The notes under the pieces were generated by a model, which worked only from the letters and a program-made list of their open reading frames with translations, was not told the origin of the DNA and did not search any database. A DNA stretch of 64,000 bases. It comes from Fidelibacterota bacterium (GTDB taxonomy: Bacteria > Fidelibacterota > Marinisomatia > SCGC-AAA003-L08 > D37C17). The stretch covers positions 62,001 to 126,000 of the forward strand of contig JASMKZ010000001.1 in the NCBI GenBank assembly GCA_030748955.1, read 5' to 3'. Position numbers and translations under genes: made by a program. This document shows, piece by piece, positions 38,712 to 47,212 of this stretch. Position 1 is the stretch's first letter. Every line of letters starts with the position of its first letter.

Positions 38712-39650
38712 TTACTCTTCTACTTCAGGTGCTGCTAATACATCTTCAATATTTATATCCCCACCATCAATTTTTTTCTGAAGTTGATCCTTGATTTTGC
38801 CTTTTGATTCATCGATTTCCCGTTTTGATACATTGTCATCGGCGGTTTTTGGTGTGAACATGGCCGCCTTCTTTCCTGGAAGATAACCCTGTAATTTGTC
38901 AACGGTTTCAGTTTCACTATCTGCCAATGCAGTTGCCATAATTTCCAGATCAATTTCGGGGTCACCCCAGAAAGTAGCAGCAATTCCATCTGGCATAGCA
39001 ACAATATCATCAAATAGGAGAAAGTATTTTTTCACTTCTTGGAGTAATTCTGGGTTATCTAATTTCATTTGGTCTAAATATTTTTTTGCATCATCTTCTG
39101 GCATTTTACCTAACATTTCGGAAACAGATTTACCCCCACCTCGTGAAAACTTAACTGATTCAGGAAGAAAAGCACATTTCTTTTTAAGCTCATTAGCAGT
39201 ATGAATGATTGCTTCAAGGGGGATATCATTTAATTCACCAGTTTGTAAAACAATTTTATTTTGTTTTTCAACATTAACCTTTGACAAAAAAATCATCCTT
39301 TTTTCATTGTCAATTTGCTCTAATGCCAATGCAATTACTTTAGGTTTTTCCGGTGACAATAATACGAAGAGCTGTTCATCATCTAAAGCTTCAAGAAATT
39401 CAAACATTTTTTCACTACTAGTTTGATCTTTATACTTGTCCTTGGAAAGCATTTTGAAATAATAATCTTCCAACACTTCCTTCTTTACAGCTGTTGGAAC
39501 GGTATTTTTTAAGGTTTTTACATGATCCCATATTTTATAAAACTCAGCTTCAGGAATATCTTTAAACATATTAAGGGAAAGAGAATCTCCTAAAATATCA
39601 AAAAGGATAGCAACCTTATCATAACCCGTCAATTCTTCTTTAGTTTTCAT
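38712..39650 (-). CDS. FliG-like motor switch/rotor protein
   Basis: A 312-aa protein with all three FliG domains. FliG_N is at 7-70 (LTGYDKVAILFDILGDSL, EVLEDYYFKML), FliG_M at about 80-155 (FEFLEALDDEQLFVLLSPEKPKVIALALEQID, cited in part, matching the armadillo EHPQTIAL region with KPKV instead), and FliG_C from 170 (GGGKSVSEMLGKM, LLFDDIVAMPD) with a torque-helix-like segment at 234-262. The C-terminus is acidic. No other flagellar switch gene (FliM, FliN) is nearby. It follows the FliF-like gene by 3 nt, as in flagellar operons. It should form a ring on the cytoplasmic face that is turned by MotA. Confidence 0.85.
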   Translation of the reverse strand: MKTKEELTGYDKVAILFDILGDSLSLNMFKDIPEAEFYKIWDHVKTLKNTVPTAVKKEVLEDYYFKMLSKDKYKDQTSSEKMFEFLEALDDEQLFVLLSPEKPKVIALALEQIDNEKRMIFLSKVNVEKQNKIVLQTGELNDIPLEAIIHTANELKKKCAFLPESVKFSRGGGKSVSEMLGKMPEDDAKKYLDQMKLDNPELLQEVKKYFLLFDDIVAMPDGIAATFWGDPEIDLEIMATALADSETETVDKLQGYLPGKKAAMFTPKTADDNVSKREIDESKGKIKDQLQKKIDGGDINIEDVLAAPEVEE

Positions 39651-39653
39651 AAA

Positions 39654-40976
39654 TTATTCTTCTCCAGCCTCTTCATCATCTTCATCACCTTTATTTGGAT
39701 TATCCTCCAGCCATTCTTTAATGAGGGCAGATGCGCCCTCTTTTTCCCCTATGGTGAGCGACACAGCAGTCTGTCTTAATGAGCGGAGCTCAGAACGCAG
39801 ACCATCTTCATCAGGGCGAGGAGGGGATGCAGCAGGTTCAGGGGATTCTTCTGGTTCTGCCTCGTCAGCCTCTTTTTCATCAGGATCATTTTCTCCTTCT
39901 TTCTTCTTCTCCTTTTTTTTGTCTTTAGCTTTTTCCTTTTCTTTACTCTTTGGTTTTAAATAGATTGTTTTCGGCTTTTTATTTCTGGCAGCCAAAAAGG
40001 TTACAACTATGAGGGCAATGATAAGTAAGATAAAAATAACAGAACCCATTATTCCTGATTTCCCCCCTCCAAGCTGCATACCCATTAGTGATTCGTCTTC
40101 CTTATCACCACTAGCTTGTTGTTTTACAATACTGAGAGTTTCATGGATTATTACAGAATCAGATTTAATTTTACTTTCCATGACTCGTTCGAGCCGTTTT
40201 TCAGTATTGATAAATTTGAGAGAATCTTGTGATTTTCGTAATTTTTCAGCTACAATCATTTGAGCAAAACGGTCTGAATCTTGTTTTTCCAGTTGTTGTA
40301 TTCTCTGATGATTTAAAGACCTTTCTTTATCTCTTTCGGCAGAAACTTCATCAATTTGGCGTTCTAAATCCTCTAATATCTTATTTTGATTTGCCAAATC
40401 AGCAGCTCGTTTGTCAGCCTCTAATTTTTCAATCTTTTTTTCTAATTCATAGAGGTTAGTATTTTTGTTGTTAGCTTGAAATTGAAACTGCATAGCTTCA
40501 ATTTTAATGCAATCCCCACAGTCTTTAGTTTGAGGAATTATCTTTTCTACTAAGTATTTAATTTCTTGTTTTATAGAACCTTTATTATGCAATTCTTCAT
40601 CTATTCCAATAGTAACTTCAACACGTCCGATATCTAAATCATTTCCACTACGATTTTGGTTTCTAATATTATTGGATGGCTGTGAACCTTGGTTTGATGG
40701 CAAAGTAGGCAGCCCAGGGATATATCCAACAGAAGGGCCGGTTCCAGTTTGAGGTGTGGCAGATTTTTTCAGGGTGCCACCAACTGACGAAAATTCAATA
40801 CTAACAATTACTAAAAACTTCTCCTGCCCCAACATTCGTGACATTGCAGCAGAAACCTTTTGCTGATAAGAATTTTCTATGGCAATTTTCTGTGTAAGAA
40901 GACCTGCTTGCTGGTTCCATAGAAATGCGCAGAGGGCTATTAATAAAAGATATTTACGGCCAAATTTAATGGTCAT
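39654..40976 (-). CDS. Shortened FliF-like membrane ring protein
   Basis: A 440-aa bitopic protein resembling the C-terminal half of the flagellar MS-ring protein. A first membrane segment at 8-27 is followed by an RBM3-like region: ENSYQQKVSAAMSRMLGQEKFLV (cited in part, 34-57) and VTIGIDEE to KDCGDCIKIEAMQF (121-163), matching FliF segments of the form YEQKVxxxLxPxxG and RGDxVxVxxMPF. Then comes a coiled coil (173-270), a second membrane helix (309-330), a Lys/Glu/Pro-rich linker, and a C-terminal EGASALIKEWLEDN (413-426) resembling the FliF tail that binds FliG. RBM1 and RBM2 are absent. Confidence 0.78.
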   Translation of the reverse strand: MTIKFGRKYLLLIALCAFLWNQQAGLLTQKIAIENSYQQKVSAAMSRMLGQEKFLVIVSIEFSSVGGTLKKSATPQTGTGPSVGYIPGLPTLPSNQGSQPSNNIRNQNRSGNDLDIGRVEVTIGIDEELHNKGSIKQEIKYLVEKIIPQTKDCGDCIKIEAMQFQFQANNKNTNLYELEKKIEKLEADKRAADLANQNKILEDLERQIDEVSAERDKERSLNHQRIQQLEKQDSDRFAQMIVAEKLRKSQDSLKFINTEKRLERVMESKIKSDSVIIHETLSIVKQQASGDKEDESLMGMQLGGGKSGIMGSVIFILLIIALIVVTFLAARNKKPKTIYLKPKSKEKEKAKDKKKEKKKEGENDPDEKEADEAEPEESPEPAASPPRPDEDGLRSELRSLRQTAVSLTIGEKEGASALIKEWLEDNPNKGDEDDEEAGEE

Positions 40977-41043
40977 TGTTTTGCTCCTGTTTAAGCATAA
41001 GTAAATTTAATACATTCAAATTGTTGTATGAAAGATTGTACAA

Positions 41044-42039
41044 TTATTTTCCGGCATTTTCGTATCTTTCAAGTCCATCTACAAATTTTTGCTGTGTAAA
41101 AATAATTTTAATACGCCGGTTTTTTGCACGAAGTTCTTTTGTTCTATTTAGGGAATCAATCACAGAATCCATGCTGATTTCATCAAATAAGGGATTCCCA
41201 TATTTATCCGTGTCAACTCCTGTATATTCAGGTTTACCCCCTCTTCCCTCTACAATTTCTACATTTTCGCCTCGCGGTTTTTGTACTGCTCCCCGTCTCA
41301 TGTTTTCCCAGCTCATATCGGCAGGCCAGCGTTCAGCATAGCCATGAGAAACTAACCTTGAAGGATTTACTCCTTTATCTATAAGATAGCTTACTACTGC
41401 AGAGGCTCTGGCAGATGACAATTCCCAGTTTGTTGGGTACATTTTAGCGACATCTCTAGTAGGTTTCCAATTATCCGTATGTCCTTCTACAATAATTTGC
41501 CGATTATCAGATGGAACAGTTAAAAAACTATCTACAGCTGCATCTAAAAATACTTTCAATTTTTCTTTAATGGCAGCCTCTCCAGCATCAAAACAGACAT
41601 TCCCGTTTAATTCAACAACAGTGCCCCGGGGGTCTTTCATTTCTACTTTTGCCTCAGAAGAGTCTAATTCCATTTCTTCTATAATTTCAGCTAAATCTTC
41701 ATGCATTTCATAAGATTTCGGAGGGGGCTCATTCTGTGCCTTTAAATCCTGAATGAGGCTGTCCATATATTCTTCAATAGGCTTATCGTCTATTTCTGTT
41801 ACCCCTTGTTCTTTTAATTCCTGAGCTTGTTTTTCAATTTCTTCTATTTCTTCCTCTTGTTTAGCTGCCCCGGCTTCATCTCCGCCCCCTTCAACAAGCC
41901 CAGCAGGATCCGTGCTTGACAAAGAAAACAAAATCACAAAAAATGCAAAGAGCAGGGTGAACATATCTGCCATAGTGCCAAAATATCCAGGTAAGCCTGC
42001 ACCGTTTCCATCACATAATGGACAAACCTCGTCAGCCAT
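41044..42039 (-). CDS. MotB-like stator protein with OmpA peptidoglycan-binding domain
   Basis: A 331-aa protein. The single transmembrane helix FGTMADMFTLLFAFFVILFS (residues 20-39) carries Asp25 at the position of the ion-binding Asp of MotB. A Glu-rich linker is followed by an OmpA/MotB C-terminal domain (VEGHTDNWKPTRD, NWELSSARASAVV, RLVSHGYAE) that should anchor to peptidoglycan. The short N-terminal cytoplasmic tail contains a CPLC motif (Cys6, Cys9), unusual for MotB. It starts 5 nt after the MotA-like gene. A 67-nt gap then precedes the FliF-like gene, the largest internal gap of the operon. Confidence 0.9.
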   Translation of the reverse strand: MADEVCPLCDGNGAGLPGYFGTMADMFTLLFAFFVILFSLSSTDPAGLVEGGGDEAGAAKQEEEIEEIEKQAQELKEQGVTEIDDKPIEEYMDSLIQDLKAQNEPPPKSYEMHEDLAEIIEEMELDSSEAKVEMKDPRGTVVELNGNVCFDAGEAAIKEKLKVFLDAAVDSFLTVPSDNRQIIVEGHTDNWKPTRDVAKMYPTNWELSSARASAVVSYLIDKGVNPSRLVSHGYAERWPADMSWENMRRGAVQKPRGENVEIVEGRGGKPEYTGVDTDKYGNPLFDEISMDSVIDSLNRTKELRAKNRRIKIIFTQQKFVDGLERYENAGK

Positions 42040-42044
42040 TTATA

Positions 42045-42857
42045 TTAATCTTCATCCGTGAATCTGTCTTTTCTTGCTAGGAATGCATTTAGCCGTTCTT
42101 GTACCATAATAGGGTGAACCTTATCATATAATAACATAGCTGCTTCTAAATGCAGGGCACTTTCCACCTTTTTACCTTCATTAATATATTTTAAATGTTC
42201 TGAGAAGGGCAGAAAAAAGAAGAAGGCAAAAAGTGCTCCGTAAAGTGTGGTAATGAGTGCAATTGCCATATTTGCGATAAGCGAAGCCATTGGGTCAGTA
42301 CCGGGGGCCGCAGGCATGGTCATACCGGCCAACATGAAAATCAACCCAAATAATGTTCCTATCATACCAAAAGATGGGGCATATTCTCCTAATTTAGCTA
42401 TAGCATTTGCTGCTTTTATTTCACGCAATGCACGATATTGTTCATTATTTTCTTTAATAATTCGGATATCATCTTTTGACATCCCATCGCTTATCATTTT
42501 GCAAGTATCTTTTATCATGCCTAAACGAAATGGCATATGGTCTGGCGTTTCATCTACTGCTTTAGCAAGTTCTCCTTTTCGTGCTAATTCAGCAAGGCCA
42601 ACATAATCCTGTACCACATCTTTTAATGTAAACCCTTGTGCACCCAAAAAGACTTTTGGAAATCCAGCAAAAGCCGCCATTACATCCTCTAAAGGGTACG
42701 CAATGCAGGTTGCGGCAGTCGCCCCACCAACAACAATTGCTAAGCTAATTGCGTCCCAGAGAGAACCCATACCACCTGTATCTGCAGATCCCAAAATGGC
42801 TGCGGTAAGCAAAATTCCAATACCCATCACAAAACCAATAACTGCACCTAAATTCAT
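42045..42857 (-). CDS. MotA-like stator protein
   Basis: A 270-aa MotA/TolQ/ExbB-superfamily proton or sodium channel subunit, closest to true MotA in layout. Four helices are visible (residues 3-23, 37-55, 162-180, 196-217). The conserved prolines are P161 in EYAPSFGMIGT and P217 in FFFFLPF. The cytoplasmic loop keeps GLAELARKGEL with Arg93 at the position of the MotA Arg that faces FliG. It overlaps the upstream barrel/TPR gene by 4 nt (ATGA). The ion cannot be told by eye. Confidence 0.92.
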   Translation of the reverse strand: MNLGAVIGFVMGIGILLTAAILGSADTGGMGSLWDAISLAIVVGGATAATCIAYPLEDVMAAFAGFPKVFLGAQGFTLKDVVQDYVGLAELARKGELAKAVDETPDHMPFRLGMIKDTCKMISDGMSKDDIRIIKENNEQYRALREIKAANAIAKLGEYAPSFGMIGTLFGLIFMLAGMTMPAAPGTDPMASLIANMAIALITTLYGALFAFFFFLPFSEHLKYINEGKKVESALHLEAAMLLYDKVHPIMVQERLNAFLARKDRFTDED

Positions 42858-44227
42858 TTAATATTCTCCTGTATTTTTCCTATTTCTATGGGTGTGAGGC
42901 GGTTTTCATCAGATGCCTGCAACATATCATAAATTTCTGTAAATTCCGGATCTAATTGCAAAGCCACATTCCAGTTCAGTGTTGCCCGGCGGTTATCGCC
43001 CAGTTTGTAATAAATAGAACCACGCCTGCCATAAGCAATAGCTAAGTTGGGATTTAATTCAATGGCAAAATTCACTTCGGACAAAGCATTTCTATATTCT
43101 TCATCATAGAAAAACCTCAGCGATCTAGATAAATGTCTCATTGCTTTATTTTGGTTAGATTGGCTCACCTGTTCACGTAGTAGATTTTTTCTGGTGGAGT
43201 CAACTAAAACCACTTCATTATGCTGAAGCATATTATTATAATCATTTAAGTTATCAATCATATTATTACTTACCTTGATGGAGTCCCGCAAAGTTTCTAC
43301 AACATCTGTGCAGATTAGATCATAATACAAAATAGAAGAATCCGTTTCACCATAAATACCATACCCTAATTGTTTACCTAGCTCTAACTGTTCATCTAAC
43401 CCTAATTCTTCTATTTCATCTGCACCAAAAATTCTAGGTACATTTATACCCACTCCAAAAGTTATGGATGGTGCATCGCCTCTTAGTGCGGACCAATCAT
43501 CAGTACGGTCTTCAGTAGCAAAATCACCAAAACTCTCGAAATGAGTAATGCCTAAATTAATATGAGTTGACTTTAATATGGGAATAGAAACACCTATATT
43601 TAATCCTTTGCCATCAAATTCAGTCATAAAATTTGCTCCACCATTTTTTTTCAAGAAGGGAGTAGTAAAATTAAACCCTAAAAAAACCCCTATATTTTGC
43701 TTTTGATTTGAAACATACAGATGGGAATCTTCATTAATTTTTCCAGAGCCAAAACCCAAATAGGTTGCAATGGCATAATCATCAAAATCTTTTACACTGC
43801 TGAGAACTGCAAAAAGAGACACTCCTTTAGTGTCTAATCCATCATCATCTGGAGAATCACTGCCCTGCCTGAAAATAATATCCTGAATTCCTACACCTAC
43901 ATTCACATTTCCATATTTAAACATATTTTTTTGAAGATGAAAACCAAGTTCACCCGAATTAGCGGGATTTACCGGCCTTACAAAAGATAATCCATAATGG
44001 TAGCCAGATTTCCCCATAGTGTTCACAGAAAATGCAGAACTGCTTTGGCTTGAAGATAAATATTCAGAGGATACATTAACGGCTAAGAGATTTTTATACA
44101 TATTGACATCCATATTGGGAACACGCATCATATTACCAGGTCTAGAAAATGCAACACGTGAATTTGCGTCTATTACCCCAGCCAATAAAATAAATGTAAG
44201 TGGAATTAAAAACTTTTCTCTGGGCAT
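42854..44227 (-). CDS. Outer-membrane barrel-like protein with C-terminal TPRs (motor operon)
   Basis: A 457-aa exported protein with a signal peptide (KFLIPLTFILLAGVIDA). Residues about 22-270 are rich in alternating strands and glycines (PorV/UPF0164-like: VAFSRPGNMMRVPNMD, GYHYGLSFVRPV), followed by a helical part with two clear TPR-like units near the end (AIELNPNLAIAYGRRGSIYYKLG, WNVALQLDPEFTEIY, cited in part). The 4-nt overlap with the MotA-like gene links it tightly to the motor. A role as an outer-membrane partner or peptidoglycan-spanning scaffold is inference. Confidence 0.7.
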   Translation of the reverse strand: MPREKFLIPLTFILLAGVIDANSRVAFSRPGNMMRVPNMDVNMYKNLLAVNVSSEYLSSSQSSSAFSVNTMGKSGYHYGLSFVRPVNPANSGELGFHLQKNMFKYGNVNVGVGIQDIIFRQGSDSPDDDGLDTKGVSLFAVLSSVKDFDDYAIATYLGFGSGKINEDSHLYVSNQKQNIGVFLGFNFTTPFLKKNGGANFMTEFDGKGLNIGVSIPILKSTHINLGITHFESFGDFATEDRTDDWSALRGDAPSITFGVGINVPRIFGADEIEELGLDEQLELGKQLGYGIYGETDSSILYYDLICTDVVETLRDSIKVSNNMIDNLNDYNNMLQHNEVVLVDSTRKNLLREQVSQSNQNKAMRHLSRSLRFFYDEEYRNALSEVNFAIELNPNLAIAYGRRGSIYYKLGDNRRATLNWNVALQLDPEFTEIYDMLQASDENRLTPIEIGKIQENIK

Positions 44228-44230
44228 TCT

Positions 44231-44863
44231 TTAATGTTGGCTTAATATCCGCGTTTTGATTTTAGCTGACATGAAATAATCGCTTTCAGGATAAAAGGAA
44301 ATAAGTTTTATATAATTATCTTTCGCGTTTTTCATATCTCCTATTGATTCATAAATCATTGCTATTAAGAGATAAAGTTCATCGCTTTTGTTTTGTTTGA
44401 GCAATGAAAGTGCTTGGGCTTTCGCTTTGTCAAAGTAACCAGTCCGGTAGTAAGCCGCCGCAAGTAAATAGTTTAAATTTTCTCTATTTCGTTTTGAGAG
44501 CATACTCAAATCTCTTTGGTAAAGAATCTCAATTACATGTTGATAATTATTATTAAAATAAGATTTTTCTGCTGCTAATTTAATTTGATTAATACTAATT
44601 TCAACAGATTCACTTATCAATTGGCTAGACTTTTTCGATAGAAATGTTTTTTTCACAGGGGGTATAAATGGATCTGTAATGACGGCATTTATTTTTGCAC
44701 GAGCCTTTTTTTCTTTAGATGATAACGGATGGGGAGCCTCTTTAACATTCTGAATTTCAGGTTGAGTAATTACAACGCCCAAATCCCATAACACCTCATT
44801 TGCAAATCCCATTGAATAGAATAATCCAATGCTAACGCACAAAACAAATTTGTTAACCGTCAT
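44231..44863 (-). CDS. Exported TPR protein (motor operon)
   Basis: The ATG at 44863 gives a signal peptide (VNKFVLCVSIGLFYSMGFA) and is preceded by a GGAG Shine-Dalgarno 5 nt upstream; a longer frame from 44908 would place 15 residues before the signal and is less likely. The 210-aa product has a basic, proline-rich linker and then TPR-like helices (LNYLLAAAYYRTGYFDKA, ELYLLIAMIYESIGDMKNA). It overlaps the upstream lipoprotein gene by 11 nt and precedes the barrel/TPR gene by 3 nt. No enzymatic motif is seen. Confidence 0.72.
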   Translation of the reverse strand: MTVNKFVLCVSIGLFYSMGFANEVLWDLGVVITQPEIQNVKEAPHPLSSKEKKARAKINAVITDPFIPPVKKTFLSKKSSQLISESVEISINQIKLAAEKSYFNNNYQHVIEILYQRDLSMLSKRNRENLNYLLAAAYYRTGYFDKAKAQALSLLKQNKSDELYLLIAMIYESIGDMKNAKDNYIKLISFYPESDYFMSAKIKTRILSQH

Positions 44864-45722
44864 ACTGACTCCAATCAATATCATAACTATATCCAATGAA
44901 TGAACCAAAAGATTTTGGAATTACCATTTGGAAGTTCCCAACAGCGTGCGGCAAAATACTATTATCGGATGAAATACCAGTTTCGAAGGTATTTGTCACC
45001 CCATTTATAAATGCTGTCAAAACTTTTGAGTCTCCCTGCCAGTTTGTTCTAAAGGTGAAAATAATTTTTGAAAAATCTGCTCGTTTATTTCCCACATTTT
45101 TCACTTCACCTGATAGTACCGTATTCCCAGAGCCATCCTTTTCTTCTGTAATATCTCCCACCAACACCAAATGAGCAGACATATTTGTCACTCGTTTTTG
45201 TATGAGGTTTACTCCAGAAGGGTCTGGTACTCCAGGCACCTTAGATTCGGTGTCAAAATTGCCGTAAGCACCTACTTGATTTACTACCCGAATGATTGTA
45301 TTTCGATCAATAATTAGCTGTCCTATTAAGGTTTCTATTTTCATTACATCTTGATCCTGATATACAATTTTACCAAAAATAGAACTTCCGTTATTGAGAA
45401 CAACTTCTTTGTTATAAATAGCAAATGGGTTTGCCCAAACTTGGGTTTGAGCTTCCAATTCACTTAAATTTTCATGCTGATAGTCTAGTTCAGCCTTCAT
45501 TTTCTTGATATCCATACGAAGATCTTCAATAATTTCAGGTATATTTTTTTCTACAGTTGTTGCCTGCAAGAGAGCATCTAATGCTTCACCATTTTTACCA
45601 TTATTCAAATTAGGAGAATTATTTATATCAGGAGAGGTTTCAATTTGGTCATTTTTACCTCCACAAGAAAACATAAATAGAGTGCAAAAAATTATAATTA
45701 TATAGAGTTTAATGTTATTCAT
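44853..45722 (-). CDS. Lipoprotein, first gene of the motor operon
   Basis: A 289-aa lipoprotein with Cys20 in FMFSCGGK. It has a coiled-coil stretch at about 65-95, a small beta region (VVLNNGSSIFGKIVYQDQD) and a C-terminal beta-rich domain resembling FxLYD domains (LSGEVKNVGNKRADFSKIIF in part). Function is not recognisable. As first gene of the leftward operon it should be co-expressed with the MotAB/FliF/FliG-like proteins. The 278-nt divergent region up to panD should hold its promoter. Confidence 0.72.
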   Translation of the reverse strand: MNNIKLYIIIIFCTLFMFSCGGKNDQIETSPDINNSPNLNNGKNGEALDALLQATTVEKNIPEIIEDLRMDIKKMKAELDYQHENLSELEAQTQVWANPFAIYNKEVVLNNGSSIFGKIVYQDQDVMKIETLIGQLIIDRNTIIRVVNQVGAYGNFDTESKVPGVPDPSGVNLIQKRVTNMSAHLVLVGDITEEKDGSGNTVLSGEVKNVGNKRADFSKIIFTFRTNWQGDSKVLTAFINGVTNTFETGISSDNSILPHAVGNFQMVIPKSFGSFIGYSYDIDWSQYDG

Positions 45723-46000
45723 AATTGAAAAGATTATTTATAATATTTTGGAGTTTTTTTTTTTAGGAATCCCTGTGATGCCAAGAATTTTAAATCAATA
45801 CAACATATTGTTATCTTGAAGGAAAAATATACCTTATAATGTGGATATCAGCAAAATGATTTATTCCCCAAATAATATATTTTTTGGGTAAAAAAAAAGA
45901 CTCATTTTTTAAATTAATTCTTGAAATTAAAAGTTATTCATTTTTTGTGAAATAATGGGAATAATTGTAAATTTACTTCATTAGTTGAGAGGGAAATAGC
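45723..46000. other. Divergent intergenic region, motor operon / panD
   Basis: Very AT-rich, with a run of ten T residues near 45757 and nine A residues near 45892. No open frame, RNA motif or clear palindrome was found. It must contain the promoters of both the leftward motor operon and the rightward pan operon, but no -10/-35 pair stands out enough to call. Confidence 0.5.
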
Positions 46001-46378
46001 TTGTTTATAGAAATGCTTAAAGGAAAAATACACCGGGCAACGGTGACGGAGGCAGATTTAAATTATATTGGATCGCTTACATTAGATGAAGATTTAATGG
46101 ATGCTGCCGGGCTTAGAGAGTACGAAAAAATTGGGGTATTAGATATAACCAATGGCAATCGTATAGATACCTATATTATTAGTGGAGAAAGAGGGTCTGG
46201 AAAAGTATGCATTAATGGAGCTGCAGCCCACTTAATTAGCAAGGATGACTTGGTAATTATTGTGGCGTACTGCCAACTTAATGAATCTGAAGCCCAGACT
46301 CATAAACCTAAAATTGTTCATGTAAATTCTGAAAATCACGTGACATTTTTAGGTAGTGTAGAGCCAGTTTTAGTATAA
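46001..46378 (+). CDS. panD: Aspartate 1-decarboxylase
   Basis: Pyruvoyl-dependent enzyme making beta-alanine from aspartate for pantothenate. The self-processing Gly-Ser is in YIGSLTLDEDL (about residues 25-26), followed by GERGSGKVCINGAAAHL. The TTG at 46001 yields an N-terminus aligned with the E. coli protein (four residues before MLxGKxHR) and has a GAGAGGGA Shine-Dalgarno; an in-frame ATG at 46013 is the alternative. Length is 125 aa. It leads the panD-panB-panC operon. Confidence 0.95.
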   Translation: MFIEMLKGKIHRATVTEADLNYIGSLTLDEDLMDAAGLREYEKIGVLDITNGNRIDTYIISGERGSGKVCINGAAAHLISKDDLVIIVAYCQLNESEAQTHKPKIVHVNSENHVTFLGSVEPVLV

Positions 46379-46384
46379 TATTCC

Positions 46385-47212
46385 ATGAAAAAAATAACCA
46401 TCAGAGATATTCAGAAGTTAAAGGGCAGGCAATCTCCCTTTGCCACGGTTACTGCTTATGATTTTGTTTCAGCTCAAAATGCTGATGCCGTAGATTTTCC
46501 ATTATTATTGGTGGGCGACAGTGCAGCTATGGTAGTGTATGGAATGGAAAATACAATCCCAATTTCAATGGATGAATTACTATTTTTAGTGAGGGCTGTA
46601 TGTCGAGGTACAAAAAAAGCGTTGGTAGTTGCAGATATGCCGTTTATGTCCTATCAAGCATCTGTGGAAGATGCCGTTCGAAATGCAGGTAGATTTATTA
46701 AAGAAGGGGGGGCAGGAGCCATTAAACTGGAAGGCGGAGCTCCATATACATCCCAAATAAGAGCAATTATTGATGCGGGCATTCCCGTAATGGGACATGT
46801 GGGATTATTGCCCCAATCATATAATCTGAGTTCTGGATATAGAATTCAAGGAAAGTCAATGTTGGAAGCAGATAAAATTATTGAAGATGCAGAGGCAGTT
46901 CAGGAAAGTGGTGCTTTTGCTGTGGTGCTGGAAGGAATACCCGGGGATCTAGCTGAGAAAATTACTAATTTATTAGACATACCAACTATTGGAATTGGCG
47001 CAGGTCCCTTTTGTGATGGTCAAATTCAAGTATACCATGATATTTTAGGTTTATACGGTGATTTTTCTCCGAAACATGCAAAACGATATGGCAACTTTGG
47101 AGTTGAAATTCAACATAAGCTTGCAGAATATAAAAATGAAGTTGAAGAAAAAAATTTTCCCATTAAAGAACACTTTATTAACAGCAATAGCTACCTCGAA
47201 AAAACACACTAA
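46385..47212 (+). CDS. panB: 3-methyl-2-oxobutanoate hydroxymethyltransferase
   Basis: Makes ketopantoate from alpha-ketoisovalerate and methylene-tetrahydrofolate. Motifs include TAYDFVSAQNAD, LLLVGDSAAMVVYGMENT (metal Asp), ADMPFMSYQ, KLEGGA, MGHVGLLPQS and GIGAGPFCDGQIQVYHDILG in part. Length 275 aa is normal. The stop codon directly abuts the panC start. panE (ketopantoate reductase) is not in the window. Confidence 0.97.
   Translation: MKKITIRDIQKLKGRQSPFATVTAYDFVSAQNADAVDFPLLLVGDSAAMVVYGMENTIPISMDELLFLVRAVCRGTKKALVVADMPFMSYQASVEDAVRNAGRFIKEGGAGAIKLEGGAPYTSQIRAIIDAGIPVMGHVGLLPQSYNLSSGYRIQGKSMLEADKIIEDAEAVQESGAFAVVLEGIPGDLAEKITNLLDIPTIGIGAGPFCDGQIQVYHDILGLYGDFSPKHAKRYGNFGVEIQHKLAEYKNEVEEKNFPIKEHFINSNSYLEKTH

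Noticed and set aside
38712..45722. Operon interpreted as a Zorya-type defence system or GldLM/ExbBD-TolQR apparatus
   Set aside because: MotA- and MotB-like genes alone would allow this, but FliF-like and FliG-like genes are present, MotB carries a full OmpA domain, and no helicase/nuclease ZorC-E, GldK/N or TonB/TolB partner is encoded.
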